Source of the DNA: Psychromonas hadalis ATCC BAA-638 | Lineage (GTDB): Bacteria; Pseudomonadota; Gammaproteobacteria; Enterobacterales; Psychromonadaceae | DNA length: 64,000 nt | Reading direction: 5' to 3' | NCBI RefSeq assembly: GCF_000420245.1 | Contig: NZ_ATUO01000001.1 | Location: forward strand, 1-64,000 | Part shown: positions 1 to 8,963 of the stretch, in pieces | Numbering within the stretch: the stretch's first letter is position 1 | Layout of the letters: the number at the start of each line of letters is the position of its first letter | Translations under genes and position numbers: made by a program | The notes under the pieces: generated by a model | Database searches by the model: none | Seen by the model: the letters and a program-made list of their open reading frames with translations, nothing else | Told to the model about the DNA's origin: nothing

Positions 1-90
1 CAAAAGCCCCCGGAAACACATTTCAGCAAAATAAACATTTGAAATGTATCCTCAACAGGAGCAGTGAACTCTACAATTTGGGTACAGACT

Positions 91-250
91 TATACCAATC
101 CGCCTAAGTAACTGATCGTTTTTACTGGTTTAAATGACTAATATCTGCGTTGCATTCAATCGCAATAGCCGGCTATTACTCAATCATGCGCCTTGACCTT
201 AGTCATTTACCCTGCGTAAAACCTGATCATTATATTAAGCGGAATGGTAT
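91..250. repeat. Nested palindromic intergenic element (type D)
   Basis: Imperfect terminal inverted repeats (ATACCAATCCGCCTAA at 92-107 against TTAAGCGGAATGGTAT at 235-250) enclose an 11-bp perfect stem (TAAATGACTAA 131-141 with TTAGTCATTTA 199-209). A central palindrome AATAGCCGGCTATT lies at 164-177. The whole 160 bp can fold as nested arms. It ends at the stop codon of the chemoreceptor gene, so it may also act in 3'-end formation. It shares the blocks CTGCGTTG and CGCCTTGACC with other elements in the window. It encodes nothing and looks like a non-autonomous, MITE-like repeat. Confidence 0.75.
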
Positions 251-1653
251 TATACTGTTAAATCTTTCATTAAGTCTTCAAGCACATCAGCCTGCATATT
301 AAGCTGCTGTACCTCTGTAGCCGACTGAGTGATCATTTCAGCAACTAAACTCGATTGACTACGTACCTGCTCGACATCGGAAGCGATGTTATCAGCTACC
401 GCTCCCTGCTCTTCTGCGGAGGCCGCAATTTCAATGCTACGATCAGCAATGTATTGATTTTTCTCTGCTATTTTCTGAATGTCACTATTAACAGTATTCA
501 TATGTTGTTCACTCAATTCAGAATTATTGACGGTTTGGTGCATTACCTTCATTAATCCTTGGCTATTGCCTTGTAGTGACTCAATCATCTTTTTGATCTC
601 CACCGTAGCTTGTTGCGTTCTACCCGCCAACGTACGCACTTCATCGGCGACAACAGCGAAACCACGACCTTGCTCACCAGCCCGCGCAGCTTCGATGGCT
701 GCATTTAATGCCAGTAAATTTGTTTGTTCAGAGATAGAGTTAATGGTCGTCACTACATTGTCAATTTGCGCAGCATCGTTATCCAGTTTTGCTACAGCAT
801 CTGCGGCTGAATTGATTTCAGAGGCTAATTGCTTTATCGCATCAAGTGTTTGATCGACATGTGTCAGACTCTCAGTTGTTGTTTGCATTGCCTCGCTAGT
901 CTGGATAGAAGTGTTGTGCGCGTGACGAGCCACTTCACGGATTGAGCTGGCCATCTGTTCGGTTGCACTGGCTAAAGAATCTATACGTTCTTGCTGTTGG
1001 CGAGATAACGCTTCATTCTCGTTACTACGTTGACGCAACTGTGCGCTAATTTGCTTGATCAATGCGATAGCTTCCTGCGTTGCTTTTACCAGCTGTTGTT
1101 CGCGAACAGAAACACGATCAATCGTTTGTGCTATTAGATTAAATTCATTTCGGGCTGGCGCATAACCAATACGAGAAGCCAGGTCGCCATCGGCAAGACG
1201 GTGTAATGCATCATAAATATTAAATAATGCTCCGCCCATAAAGGTCATAATGTAATAAAGGGATAATGAGATGAGTAAGCATGATGCGATGATAATGCTG
1301 ATATGAGCAATACTAAGTTTACTGAGTAAGCTTGGCTGCACTTGAGTTGTTAAACTGTAGTTAGCATCCTTTACCTCAGTTGTATTAACGCCCTTTGACC
1401 CCACCTGAATACTGCTGTTAGCAAGGATACGCGTAACATCGTTTTCAGACAGGTCTGATTGCGATATCAAGTTAGAAATCGTATTCATGTTCTGCAGTAA
1501 CAACTGTTCTTGTTGCTGCTGAGAAGCATTTATTAGCGCTAAACTGACCATGATGATCGCGAGAAGTGGCATAAAAAAGAGGAATAAAAAATTTTCTTTA
1601 ATTTTTACATTTACCAAATATTGATCAATCCAACGAAATGCGACTTCTTTCAT
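250..1653 (-). CDS. Methyl-accepting chemotaxis protein
   Basis: Transmembrane chemoreceptor that passes ligand signals to CheA/CheW and so to the flagellar motor. Of 467 residues, a membrane segment lies at about 22-42, a short (about 70-residue) periplasmic region follows, and a second membrane segment lies at about 113-138. A HAMP region follows to about 190, then the long coiled-coil signalling domain. The highly conserved hairpin tip ([20 protein letters not shown] and the following [12 protein letters not shown]) is intact near residues 305-345. The ATG at 1653 is preceded by AAGGAAGT. The sensory domain is too short to be a full Cache domain, so the ligand cannot be guessed. The gene stands alone, with about 1 kb of non-coding DNA upstream. 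Confidence 0.95.
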   Translation of the reverse strand: MKEVAFRWIDQYLVNVKIKENFLFLFFMPLLAIIMVSLALINASQQQQEQLLLQNMNTISNLISQSDLSENDVTRILANSSIQVGSKGVNTTEVKDANYSLTTQVQPSLLSKLSIAHISIIIASCLLISLSLYYIMTFMGGALFNIYDALHRLADGDLASRIGYAPARNEFNLIAQTIDRVSVREQQLVKATQEAIALIKQISAQLRQRSNENEALSRQQQERIDSLASATEQMASSIREVARHAHNTSIQTSEAMQTTTESLTHVDQTLDAIKQLASEINSAADAVAKLDNDAAQIDNVVTTINSISEQTNLLALNAAIEAARAGEQGRGFAVVADEVRTLAGRTQQATVEIKKMIESLQGNSQGLMKVMHQTVNNSELSEQHMNTVNSDIQKIAEKNQYIADRSIEIAASAEEQGAVADNIASDVEQVRSQSSLVAEMITQSATEVQQLNMQADVLEDLMKDLTV

Positions 1654-2653
1654 TATTTTTACTTCCTTATTAATGCCATTATTAATGACTCCATTTTCAA
1701 GTGGAGTCTATTGTTATATTCACAACTATCAATACAGGAACAGATCAATTATTTTGAGCTTGTATTGATAGTTTGGTTGTAAAATTATTTTGTATTTTGA
1801 TTCTTTTCCCGTCCACAACGGTCAAAGAGATCCAAATATTTTCATAATTACATGCAAGCTTTAGCCCTCACAGTGAGAGAACCCAGTGGCAGTCTCGATA
1901 AAATCAACTTCATTTCCGCTTTTTTATTTTACGGAAGAGCCTTGGCACTTAAACATAAACACAATAAATTTAAATTAGTTTATTTTAATAATCCAATAAA
2001 AAGTGTGAGCCATAGCAAGGGAATAATATGAAAAGCAACTTCTGTAATAGTGCTAACAAAAAGTGTTGTTTTTTCTCTTTGCATGGCGTTATATAGAGAA
2101 TGTTTAATTTGTAAATAATCTCTGATTAACAAGTAAATATTCTTCAAAGAAAGCCGACACCTGACTTGGTAATCGTTTATGAGTTAATTATTCTTTAGGC
2201 ATAAATATTATATACCCGTTATCATTCAATGTGCAAAGTTCAGCAAGTATTGAAGTTTAAGTGGCGATGATTTTTGCACGATATCGATTATTAAAAAGCA
2301 AAGAAAAAACAGTTTAATCTTGATTTATAAGGAGTGACTATATATGTCCCCGATTAGTTTCTAAAGGAATTGATTGAGCAAGAAAAACGCAAATGGAAAG
2401 TAAGGCTCGCTCCAAATTGGTCTGTTGACCTATGGAAAGGTTTGGATTATTCTAACATAGCAACAAGGTAAACCCTCTGCCACAATAACTAAACATTCTA
2501 CTGAATGAGCTCGACGAACTATAATCAAAACAGACGTAAAATCCTCACCTATAAGTGCTTGCCATTCGTGGGTAGTTAATTATTCAATGCTAACCTTGCT
2601 AGCAAAACAGAGGCGTTTTACCTTCATCATTGCACAACGATAGGGAAAATAAC
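1654..2653. other. Long intergenic region, no gene recognised
   Basis: About 1 kb between the chemoreceptor and iscX with no convincing gene. It holds two inverted repeats just upstream of the chemoreceptor: GACTCCA 1687-1693 with TGGAGTC 1702-1708, and ACTATCAATACA 1725-1736 with TGTATTGATAGT 1759-1770. A weak palindrome with the sequence TTCCG...CGGAA lies near 1914-1936, and there is a solo repeat end at 2208-2247. A 36-codon open stretch near 2350-2470 ends in TAA but resembles nothing I know. The region may contain decayed genes. Confidence 0.5.
2208..2247 (+). repeat. Solo end of the 59-kb palindromic element
   Basis: This 40-bp stretch matches 59024-59063 at 38 of 40 positions, beginning TTATATACCCGTTATCATTC. 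In the distant copy this is the left terminal repeat of a 330-bp element. Here no matching right end was found nearby, so it is read as a remnant or solo end. Confidence 0.75.
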
Positions 2654-2851
2654 ATGACCTTAAAATGGATAGACTCTTTAGAAGTAGCATTAGCTTTAAT
2701 CGACAAATACCCTAAACAAGATCCTGTATTGCTTCATTTTACTGAGTTACGTGAATGGATTTTAGCGCTCGATGAGTTTGATGATGATCCTAAACATTGC
2801 AGTGAACGTATTTTAGAAGCAATCCAGCAGTGTTGGATTGAAGAGTTATAA
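2654..2851 (+). CDS. iscX: IscX, Fe-S cluster assembly adaptor
   Basis: Small acidic protein (65 residues) that binds the cysteine desulfurase IscS and is thought to act as an iron-dependent modulator of Fe-S cluster assembly. The family hallmarks are visible: LKWIDS at the start, HFTELREWI in the middle, then the acidic EFDDDP motif and a C-terminal ILEAIQQCWIEE. The start at 2654 is preferred over an upstream ATG at 2630 because it gives the family's usual length and has AGGGA upstream. It lies 64 bp before pepB, the order seen at the end of the enterobacterial isc operon. The rest of isc is not upstream here. Confidence 0.93.
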   Translation: MTLKWIDSLEVALALIDKYPKQDPVLLHFTELREWILALDEFDDDPKHCSERILEAIQQCWIEEL

Positions 2852-2915
2852 AACAGATTATTTAAGATAAACGCAAGCCTTAGCTTGCATTTTTGTTTAT
2901 TAGAAAGGGAAAACA

Positions 2916-4208
2916 ATGACTAACTTTTTTTTTGTATCACTGAGTTTTGAACCCGCTTCAGCAGTTTGGGGTGATAATGCGCTATTAAGTTTCGCTGAAG
3001 CACACGCGGTTATCCATCTGGATAAAAATAAAAATCTGTTTCGCCAAGTACAAACAGCTGCGCGCAAATTAGATGGTATGTCATTACAGAGTATTAAGTT
3101 ACAAGGCGAAGCGTGGGATTGTGAGTTGCGCTGGGCATTTAGCCAAGGACTGTTTAACGCTAAAAAAGGGGCAAAACTGCATTTTGGTGAAATAGATGAA
3201 ATACAATTACAAACGCTAACGTCTCGTAAATTGATTGTGGAATGGGTACGCAATACCATCAACCTCGGACCTGAGGCGCTTTCACCTGAATTGTTATGTG
3301 ATAAATCGGCTGATTTAATTAAACATGTTTTACCTGATAATAATTTTATCCAATATCATATTATCAGTGGTGAACAACTCAATGAACAAGGTTTTCAAGG
3401 AACTTATCAAGTGGGTAAAGGCAGCGTTCGTGCCCCTGCAATGTTACAGCTTGACTATAATCCTACGGGTGATGAAAATGCGCCTGTTGAGTATGCACTA
3501 GTGGGTAAAGGGATCACTTTTGACTCTGGCGGTTACAGCTTAAAACCAAGTGCGGGGATGGCGGTGATGAAGAGTGATATGGGGGGGGCTGCCACTTTAG
3601 CAGGCGCATTAGCATTAGCGATTGTTAATGGTTTAGATAAACGTGTGAAGCTCTATCTTTGTTGTGCTGAAAACTTAGTGAGTGGTAATGCTTTTAAATT
3701 AGGAGATGTGATCACCTATAAAAATGGGGTGACGGCGGAAGTATTAAACAGCGATGCAGAAGGGCGTTTAGTATTGGCCGATGGATTGCTTGCCGCGCAG
3801 CAAGATAACCCTAAAAAAATCATCGATGCAGCTACATTAACAGGCTCTGCCAAAATGGCAGTAGGACGTGATTATAACTGCGTGTTAACCATGGATGACC
3901 AATTCGCACAATTGGCCAGTGACAGCGCCAAACAAAGTCATGAGATGTTATGGCGTTTGCCTTTTGAAGATTTTCACTTACAACAAATTAGCTCTTCCTT
4001 TGCAGATATTGCCAATATCCACAGTGGTGAAGGCATGGCGGGCGCATCTACGGCTGCTGCTTTTTTAGCTAAATTTGTAAAAACACCCGAAAAAAACTGG
4101 TTACACTTTGACCTCTCAGGCAGTTATCAAATAGGTGAAAATGGTTTATGGGCTGCTGGTGGCAAGGGTCATGGTGTGATGATGATCAGCGAGATATTAC
4201 TCGCTTAA
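2916..4208 (+). CDS. pepB: Aminopeptidase B (PepB, leucyl aminopeptidase family M17)
   Basis: Cytosolic two-metal aminopeptidase that removes N-terminal residues from peptides during protein turnover. It has 430 residues, against about 427 for the E. coli enzyme. The M17 core is present: GKGITFDSGGYSLKP around residue 205 with the metal-binding lysine and aspartate, MKSDMGGAA, and NSDAEGRLVLADGL around 285 supplying the remaining metal ligands and the catalytic arginine. The start has AAGGGA upstream. It follows iscX closely, probably in the same transcript, and ends in a strong hairpin terminator. Confidence 0.95.
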   Translation: MTNFFFVSLSFEPASAVWGDNALLSFAEAHAVIHLDKNKNLFRQVQTAARKLDGMSLQSIKLQGEAWDCELRWAFSQGLFNAKKGAKLHFGEIDEIQLQTLTSRKLIVEWVRNTINLGPEALSPELLCDKSADLIKHVLPDNNFIQYHIISGEQLNEQGFQGTYQVGKGSVRAPAMLQLDYNPTGDENAPVEYALVGKGITFDSGGYSLKPSAGMAVMKSDMGGAATLAGALALAIVNGLDKRVKLYLCCAENLVSGNAFKLGDVITYKNGVTAEVLNSDAEGRLVLADGLLAAQQDNPKKIIDAATLTGSAKMAVGRDYNCVLTMDDQFAQLASDSAKQSHEMLWRLPFEDFHLQQISSSFADIANIHSGEGMAGASTAAAFLAKFVKTPEKNWLHFDLSGSYQIGENGLWAAGGKGHGVMMISEILLA

Positions 4209-4233
4209 ACGGTTAAATTTTATCTCAATGAAA

Positions 4234-4257
4234 AACACGGTTTTACCGTGTTTTTTT
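4234..4257 (+). terminator. Rho-independent terminator after pepB
   Basis: Stem AACACGGT (4234-4241) pairs with ACCGTGTT (4245-4252) over a 3-nt loop, followed by a T run. A TATAAT box at 4261-4266 directly follows and may belong to the rlmKL promoter, although no good -35 is visible. Confidence 0.85.
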
Positions 4258-4321
4258 GTGTATAATGCCTCCCATTTATTTTCCGAAATAATTTACCTAA
4301 ATTCAGAGAGCCAACGCCATT

Positions 4322-6676
4322 ATGCAAACGATTCAAAGTTACTTCATCCCAACCGCTAAAGGTTTAGCCCCACTGCTTGAAGCAGAGCTAAGAGAGATGG
4401 GTATTGAAACCCCCAAACAGATGAGTGGCGGTGTTAGCTTCGAGGGATCATTAGAGCAAGGTTATCAAGTCTGTTTATGGTCACGCTTTGCGTCACGCGT
4501 ATTACTTAAACTCAGTGAATTCAAAGTGATTACCACGTTGGATCTTTATCTGGGGTGTAGCAATATCCCATGGGAAGAACATTTTGATATTAACAGCACA
4601 TTTTCAGTCGATTTTTCAGGGGCTAACGATGAAATTCGTAATACCCAGTTTGGCGCACTGAAAATTAAAGATGCCATTGTTGATAGATTCCGAAAAAAGT
4701 TTGATGAACAGCGTCCTAATGTTGAAAAACGCGATTCAGATATCCGTTTTAATGGCCGTTTATGGAAAGATAAAGTTTCTATCTATCTGGACTTGTCAGG
4801 ATCTCCATTACATCTTCGTGGCTATCGTACTATTGCCGGTGAAGCGCCTTTGCGTGAAACATTAGCTGCAGGTATTGTGAAACGCAGTGGTTGGAAAGGT
4901 GAAGCCTTGCTTGATCCTATGTGTGGTTCGGGTACGTTAATTATTGAAGCAGCAATGATGGCACTGAATATTGCACCGGGTTCAATGCGTTCTCGTTTTG
5001 GTTTTGAAAAGTGGAAAAAGCATGATGATGAATGCTGGAAAGCCTTAAAAACATCGGCACAGGTTTATGGTAAACGTGCTGTTAAAGATTGCACTGAAAA
5101 ATTCTTTGCTTCTGATTTGAGTCAAGAGATGATTCGTATCGCCAAGCAAAATGCACAGCGTGCAGGTGTAGCAGAGCTAATTGAATTTTCTGTTCAAGAT
5201 GCGAAAAAAGTGTTGCCTGCACCAGAATTAGAGACAGGGTTACTTATCTCAAACCCACCATACGGTGAGCGTTTAGGTGGTTTCAGCGATACCATTACGC
5301 TTTACACTGAATTAGGCGCTCATTTTAAAGATGCCTTTGCAGGTTGGAACTTATCGATGTTTGCGATGGACACTGAACTATTAAGCTGTTTAGGCATGCG
5401 CGCAGGTAAAAGCTTTAAATTCTTCAATGGTCCTATTGAATGTGTGCTTAAAAACTACCGCATATCTCCTAAGCGTAATGTTGAAGCCGTGCTAGCGCCT
5501 GTTGTTGAGAGCAGTAACGATAAAGTCTACAAAGATAACAACGAAGATAAATATGCAAAGCGTAGTCAAAAACACAGTGAGAATACTGAAAAAGTTGAGG
5601 CAATAAACCCGTGGACTATGGGTAGAGGTGAAGAGGGGCAAGGTGATGAAGCTGAAAATGTTGATAGCTTTGAAATGGGCCAAGAAACAGAATCTGAAAT
5701 TGTTTTCAAAGAAGCTCAACAAATTAAACCTGCTATTTATAGTGAAGCATTTGCCAACCGTTTAACTAAAAACCTTAAGAAAATAGAAAAGTGGGCAAAA
5801 CGTGAAAACGTTGAATGTTACCGCATGTATGATGCTGATTTGCCAGAATATAACGTAGCGATTGACCGTTACGGTGAATATATCATTATTCAAGAGTACC
5901 GTGCACCTAAAGAGATTGAGCTTGGTAAAGTGCGTCGTCGTTTCTTAGATGTTGTTTCAACCGTGCGTTACATGCTTAATATTAGCGATGATAAACTGGT
6001 TATTAAAGTGCGTGAACGCCAAAAAGGGCGCAAGCAGTATGAGAGACTCGATGCAAAAAAACAATCCCTTATTATGCATGAAGGACAAGCCAAACTGATT
6101 GTTAATCTGCAAGATTACTTAGACACAGGTTTGTTTCTTGATCATCGTCCTATCCGTTTACAAATTGCAAAAATGGCGCAAGGCAAAGATTTCTTAAACC
6201 TATTTTGTTATACCGCAACGGCGTCAGTACATGCCGCTTTAGGTGGCGCAAAATCAACCACCAGTGTGGATATGTCCAACACCTATTTAGCATGGGGTGA
6301 GAAAAACTTTGCTGAAAATGGTATTAAAGGTAAGCATCAGTTTATTCAACAAGATTGTATTAAATGGTTACAACATGCACATGAAATGTATGATCTGATT
6401 TTTATTGACCCTCCTACGTTTTCAAATTCAAAACGGATGAAAGAGATCTTCGATGTACAAGACGATCACGTGAGTTTGTTAACCGATGCGAGTAAACGTC
6501 TGAATGACGGGGGAGAGATCATCTTCTCTAATAACAAACGTAACTTTAAATTAGATGTTGAAGCAATTAAAGCACTGGGTTTCTATATCAAAGATATCTC
6601 TAAAGCCTCTATTCCAGAGGACTTTAAACGTAATCAAAAAATCCATCAATGCTTTATTTTAACCAAGCATGACTAA
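4322..6676 (+). CDS. rlmL: Bifunctional 23S rRNA methyltransferase RlmKL
   Basis: Modifies 23S rRNA at two sites: the N-terminal RlmL half makes m2G2445 and the C-terminal RlmK half makes m7G2069. The RlmL half has a THUMP region at about 50-160, SAM motif DPMCGSGT near 198 and catalytic NPPYGERL near 310. The RlmK half has a second SAM domain with FIDPPTFSNSK near 692. It has 784 residues against about 700 in E. coli. The excess is an acidic, low-complexity linker at about 385-470 between the two enzymes. The last 8 bp overlap the next gene, so the two are probably translationally coupled. Confidence 0.95.
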   Translation: MQTIQSYFIPTAKGLAPLLEAELREMGIETPKQMSGGVSFEGSLEQGYQVCLWSRFASRVLLKLSEFKVITTLDLYLGCSNIPWEEHFDINSTFSVDFSGANDEIRNTQFGALKIKDAIVDRFRKKFDEQRPNVEKRDSDIRFNGRLWKDKVSIYLDLSGSPLHLRGYRTIAGEAPLRETLAAGIVKRSGWKGEALLDPMCGSGTLIIEAAMMALNIAPGSMRSRFGFEKWKKHDDECWKALKTSAQVYGKRAVKDCTEKFFASDLSQEMIRIAKQNAQRAGVAELIEFSVQDAKKVLPAPELETGLLISNPPYGERLGGFSDTITLYTELGAHFKDAFAGWNLSMFAMDTELLSCLGMRAGKSFKFFNGPIECVLKNYRISPKRNVEAVLAPVVESSNDKVYKDNNEDKYAKRSQKHSENTEKVEAINPWTMGRGEEGQGDEAENVDSFEMGQETESEIVFKEAQQIKPAIYSEAFANRLTKNLKKIEKWAKRENVECYRMYDADLPEYNVAIDRYGEYIIIQEYRAPKEIELGKVRRRFLDVVSTVRYMLNISDDKLVIKVRERQKGRKQYERLDAKKQSLIMHEGQAKLIVNLQDYLDTGLFLDHRPIRLQIAKMAQGKDFLNLFCYTATASVHAALGGAKSTTSVDMSNTYLAWGEKNFAENGIKGKHQFIQQDCIKWLQHAHEMYDLIFIDPPTFSNSKRMKEIFDVQDDHVSLLTDASKRLNDGGEIIFSNNKRNFKLDVEAIKALGFYIKDISKASIPEDFKRNQKIHQCFILTKHD

Positions 6677-6905
6677 TCGTTTAAGGTTTTATTATACCGA
6701 TGGCTGTCATCTTTGTGATGACGCTTTGGTGTTATTAGCGCAACTCAATCTGACTTTTGTGAAAGTTGATATTGTTGAAAAACAGGCTTTGATTGCGTTA
6801 TATGGCACACTTATTCCCGTTGTAGAAAATGAATCTGGATCAACGTTAAATTGGCCTTTTTCGCTACAACAATTACAAAATTTTATATCTAACCAAAAAG
6901 GTTAG
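6669..6905 (+). CDS. Glutaredoxin-family thiol protein
   Basis: Short (78 residues) thioredoxin-fold protein of the DUF836/glutaredoxin-like family. A redox-type CHLC motif sits near residue 14, after a predicted first beta strand (LRFYYTDG). The conserved cis-proline region reads LIPVVEN near residue 48. It overlaps the rlmKL stop by 8 bp, implying co-translation, and is followed by a palindromic repeat and uup. Its substrate cannot be named. The role as a dithiol redox protein is inferred from fold and motif only. Confidence 0.85.
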   Translation: MTNRLRFYYTDGCHLCDDALVLLAQLNLTFVKVDIVEKQALIALYGTLIPVVENESGSTLNWPFSLQQLQNFISNQKG

Positions 6906-6931
6906 ATGTTTACTTAAATAAAATAAATGCT

Positions 6932-7035
6932 CAGGGCTAAGCCATTTACGCTTAATTCAAGGCGGAAAAGCGCCAGTTTAGTTTTTTAAATGAGCCTTTT
7001 TCAACGCAGAAGTTAGCTTAAATGGCGACGAGCTG
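6932..7035. repeat. Palindromic intergenic element (type C, copy 1)
   Basis: About 100-bp element with terminal inverted repeats GCCATTTACGCTTA (6941-6954) and TTAGCTTAAATGGC (7013-7026), which pair at 12 of 14 positions. A near copy lies in the opposite orientation at 62731-62832. It fills nearly the whole gap between the glutaredoxin gene and uup and stops just before the uup ribosome site. Confidence 0.85.
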
Positions 7036-7058
7036 AATAATTTATAAAAGAGAATTTA

Positions 7059-8957
7059 ATGGCTTTATTAACATTACATAATGCAGAGCTTGCTTTTGGC
7101 GAGCATCCTCTGTTAAACAAAACCAACTTAGTGATCGAACCCAATGAACGTGTTTGTTTAGTGGGTCGTAATGGCGCAGGAAAATCAACGCTCTTAAAAG
7201 TATTAGATGGCCGTATTCAGCTTGATGATGGCTCACTGCTTATCAATACTGATGTTAAAATTGCGCGTCTTGAGCAAGATCCACCGAGTGCAAACACTAT
7301 GACCGCTTACGATTTTGTGGCCTCTGGCATGGATGAAGTAGGAGACGTTTTAAAAGCCTATCATCATCAACTAATTGTGATTGAAACCGATTGCAGCGAA
7401 AAACAGCTTAATAAATTAGCACACTGGCAAGAGAAATTAGACCAGCTTGATGGTTGGCAGTTAGACAGTAAAATCAATCAAATCTTAGACCGTTTAGCTA
7501 TCTCTCCTGATGTTTGTTTAAACGAACTGTCGGGTGGTTGGTTGCGCAAAGTGGCACTGGCGAAAGCGCTAGTGAACGATCCTGATTTACTGCTTTTAGA
7601 TGAGCCGACTAACCATTTAGACGTAGGTACCATTGAATGGCTTGAGCAGTTTTTATTAAGCTTTAAAGGCTCTATTATTTTTATCAGCCATGATAGAGAG
7701 TTTATCCGCCGTTTATCGACCCGTGTTATCGATATTGACCGTGGTAATTTAAGTTCTTGGCCGGGTGGTTACGATGAATACCTTATCGCTAAAGAGGAAG
7801 CGTTACGTGTTGAGGAGGAGCAAAATTCTGAGTTTGACCGTAAATTAGCGATTGAAGAGAAGTGGATCCGCCAAGGTATTAAAGCGCGTCGTACTCGTAA
7901 TGAGGGGCGTGTACGCGTGCTAAAAGCATTGCGTAATGAGCGTGCTGCTCGTCAAAACGTGCAGGGTAAAGCTAAAATCAATATCGATGTATCGAATCGC
8001 TCAGGTAAAATCATCTTTGAAGCTGAGAATGTCTCGTACAGTTATGGTGATCTGTGTATCGTAAAAGATTTCACTACCACAATTATGCGTGGTGATAAAA
8101 TAGCCTTTATCGGTCGTAATGGTTGTGGCAAAAGTACGATGTTAAAACTATTTTTAGACCAAATTCAACCTGATTCAGGTGTCCTGAAATGTGGTACTAA
8201 ATTAGAAGTGGCTTACTTTGACCAATACCGCGATACCTTGGATCCTGAAAAATCGGTAATGGATAATTTAGCAGAGGGCAGGCAAGAGGTTGAAATAAAT
8301 GGTCAGAAACGCCATGTTTTAGGTTATTTGCAAGACTTTTTATTCCACCCTGTGCGCGCAAGAACACCTGTTAAAGCACTCTCTGGTGGTGAAAAGAATC
8401 GTCTTTTACTGGCCAAAATTTTCTTAAAACCCAATAACTTATTGATTCTTGATGAACCAACCAACGATCTTGATGTCGAAACGCTGGAGTTATTAGAAGA
8501 GTTATTAGCAAATTATAAAGGCACATTGTTATTAGTGAGTCATGATCGTAGTTTTGTTGATAATACTGTCACCCATACTTGGTTCTTTGATGGCAACGGC
8601 AATATCGAGCAGTTTGTTGGTGGTTTTACAGACGCTGCCCGTCATAAAGCACAAAGTGAAGCACCTGTTGCTGTTGAGAAAAAAGAGAAAGTAGTTGTTA
8701 AAGAAAAATTGACTAACAAAGCCACCAAAAAATTATCTTACAAGATGCAACTTGAGTTAGATGCACTACCAAGAGAACTGGAACAGTTAGAAGAGAAAGT
8801 TGAAGCACTACAATTGATGATCAATACGCCTGAGTTCTTTACTAAAGATAAAAAAGATGCGGATAAATTCCTCGCTGAGCTTGCGGAAAAAGAACAAAAA
8901 CTAGACACCGCATTTGAGCGTTGGGAACATTTAGAAGAGTTACAAAACGGAGAATAA
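7059..8957 (+). CDS. uup: ABC-F ATPase Uup
   Basis: Soluble ABC-F protein with two ATP-binding cassettes and no membrane domain. The family acts on ribosomes or branched DNA, and Uup mutants in E. coli show raised transposon excision. Walker A motifs GRNGAGKS (near 36) and GRNGCGKS (near 350) are intact, as are signatures LSGGWLRKVALAKAL and LSGGEKNRLLLAK and Walker B LLLDEPTNHLD and LILDEPTNDLD. The C-terminal 90 residues are lysine/glutamate-rich and coiled-coil, as expected for the Uup DNA-binding tail. The length of 632 matches the family. AAGAGA precedes the start. Confidence 0.95.
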   Translation: MALLTLHNAELAFGEHPLLNKTNLVIEPNERVCLVGRNGAGKSTLLKVLDGRIQLDDGSLLINTDVKIARLEQDPPSANTMTAYDFVASGMDEVGDVLKAYHHQLIVIETDCSEKQLNKLAHWQEKLDQLDGWQLDSKINQILDRLAISPDVCLNELSGGWLRKVALAKALVNDPDLLLLDEPTNHLDVGTIEWLEQFLLSFKGSIIFISHDREFIRRLSTRVIDIDRGNLSSWPGGYDEYLIAKEEALRVEEEQNSEFDRKLAIEEKWIRQGIKARRTRNEGRVRVLKALRNERAARQNVQGKAKINIDVSNRSGKIIFEAENVSYSYGDLCIVKDFTTTIMRGDKIAFIGRNGCGKSTMLKLFLDQIQPDSGVLKCGTKLEVAYFDQYRDTLDPEKSVMDNLAEGRQEVEINGQKRHVLGYLQDFLFHPVRARTPVKALSGGEKNRLLLAKIFLKPNNLLILDEPTNDLDVETLELLEELLANYKGTLLLVSHDRSFVDNTVTHTWFFDGNGNIEQFVGGFTDAARHKAQSEAPVAVEKKEKVVVKEKLTNKATKKLSYKMQLELDALPRELEQLEEKVEALQLMINTPEFFTKDKKDADKFLAELAEKEQKLDTAFERWEHLEELQNGE

Positions 8958-8963
8958 CGTTAG

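Noticed and set aside
1-108. Plus-strand frame open from the left edge to TAA at about 106.
   Set aside because: Only about 33 codons, and its end lies in the palindromic element; no family resemblance.
1855-1905. A minus-strand tail reading VDFIETATGFSHCEG before a stop, looking like a protein C-terminus.
   Set aside because: Too short, with no upstream frame to support it.
1840-1940. Possible riboswitch-like conserved stretch upstream of the chemoreceptor.
   Set aside because: Checked by eye for c-di-GMP, TPP and glycine riboswitch core motifs and found none.
2350-2470. A 36-codon plus-strand frame (EQEKRKWKVRLAPNWSVDLW) between the chemoreceptor and iscX.
   Set aside because: No start codon in good context and no family recognised. 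It might be a gene relic, but the evidence is too thin.
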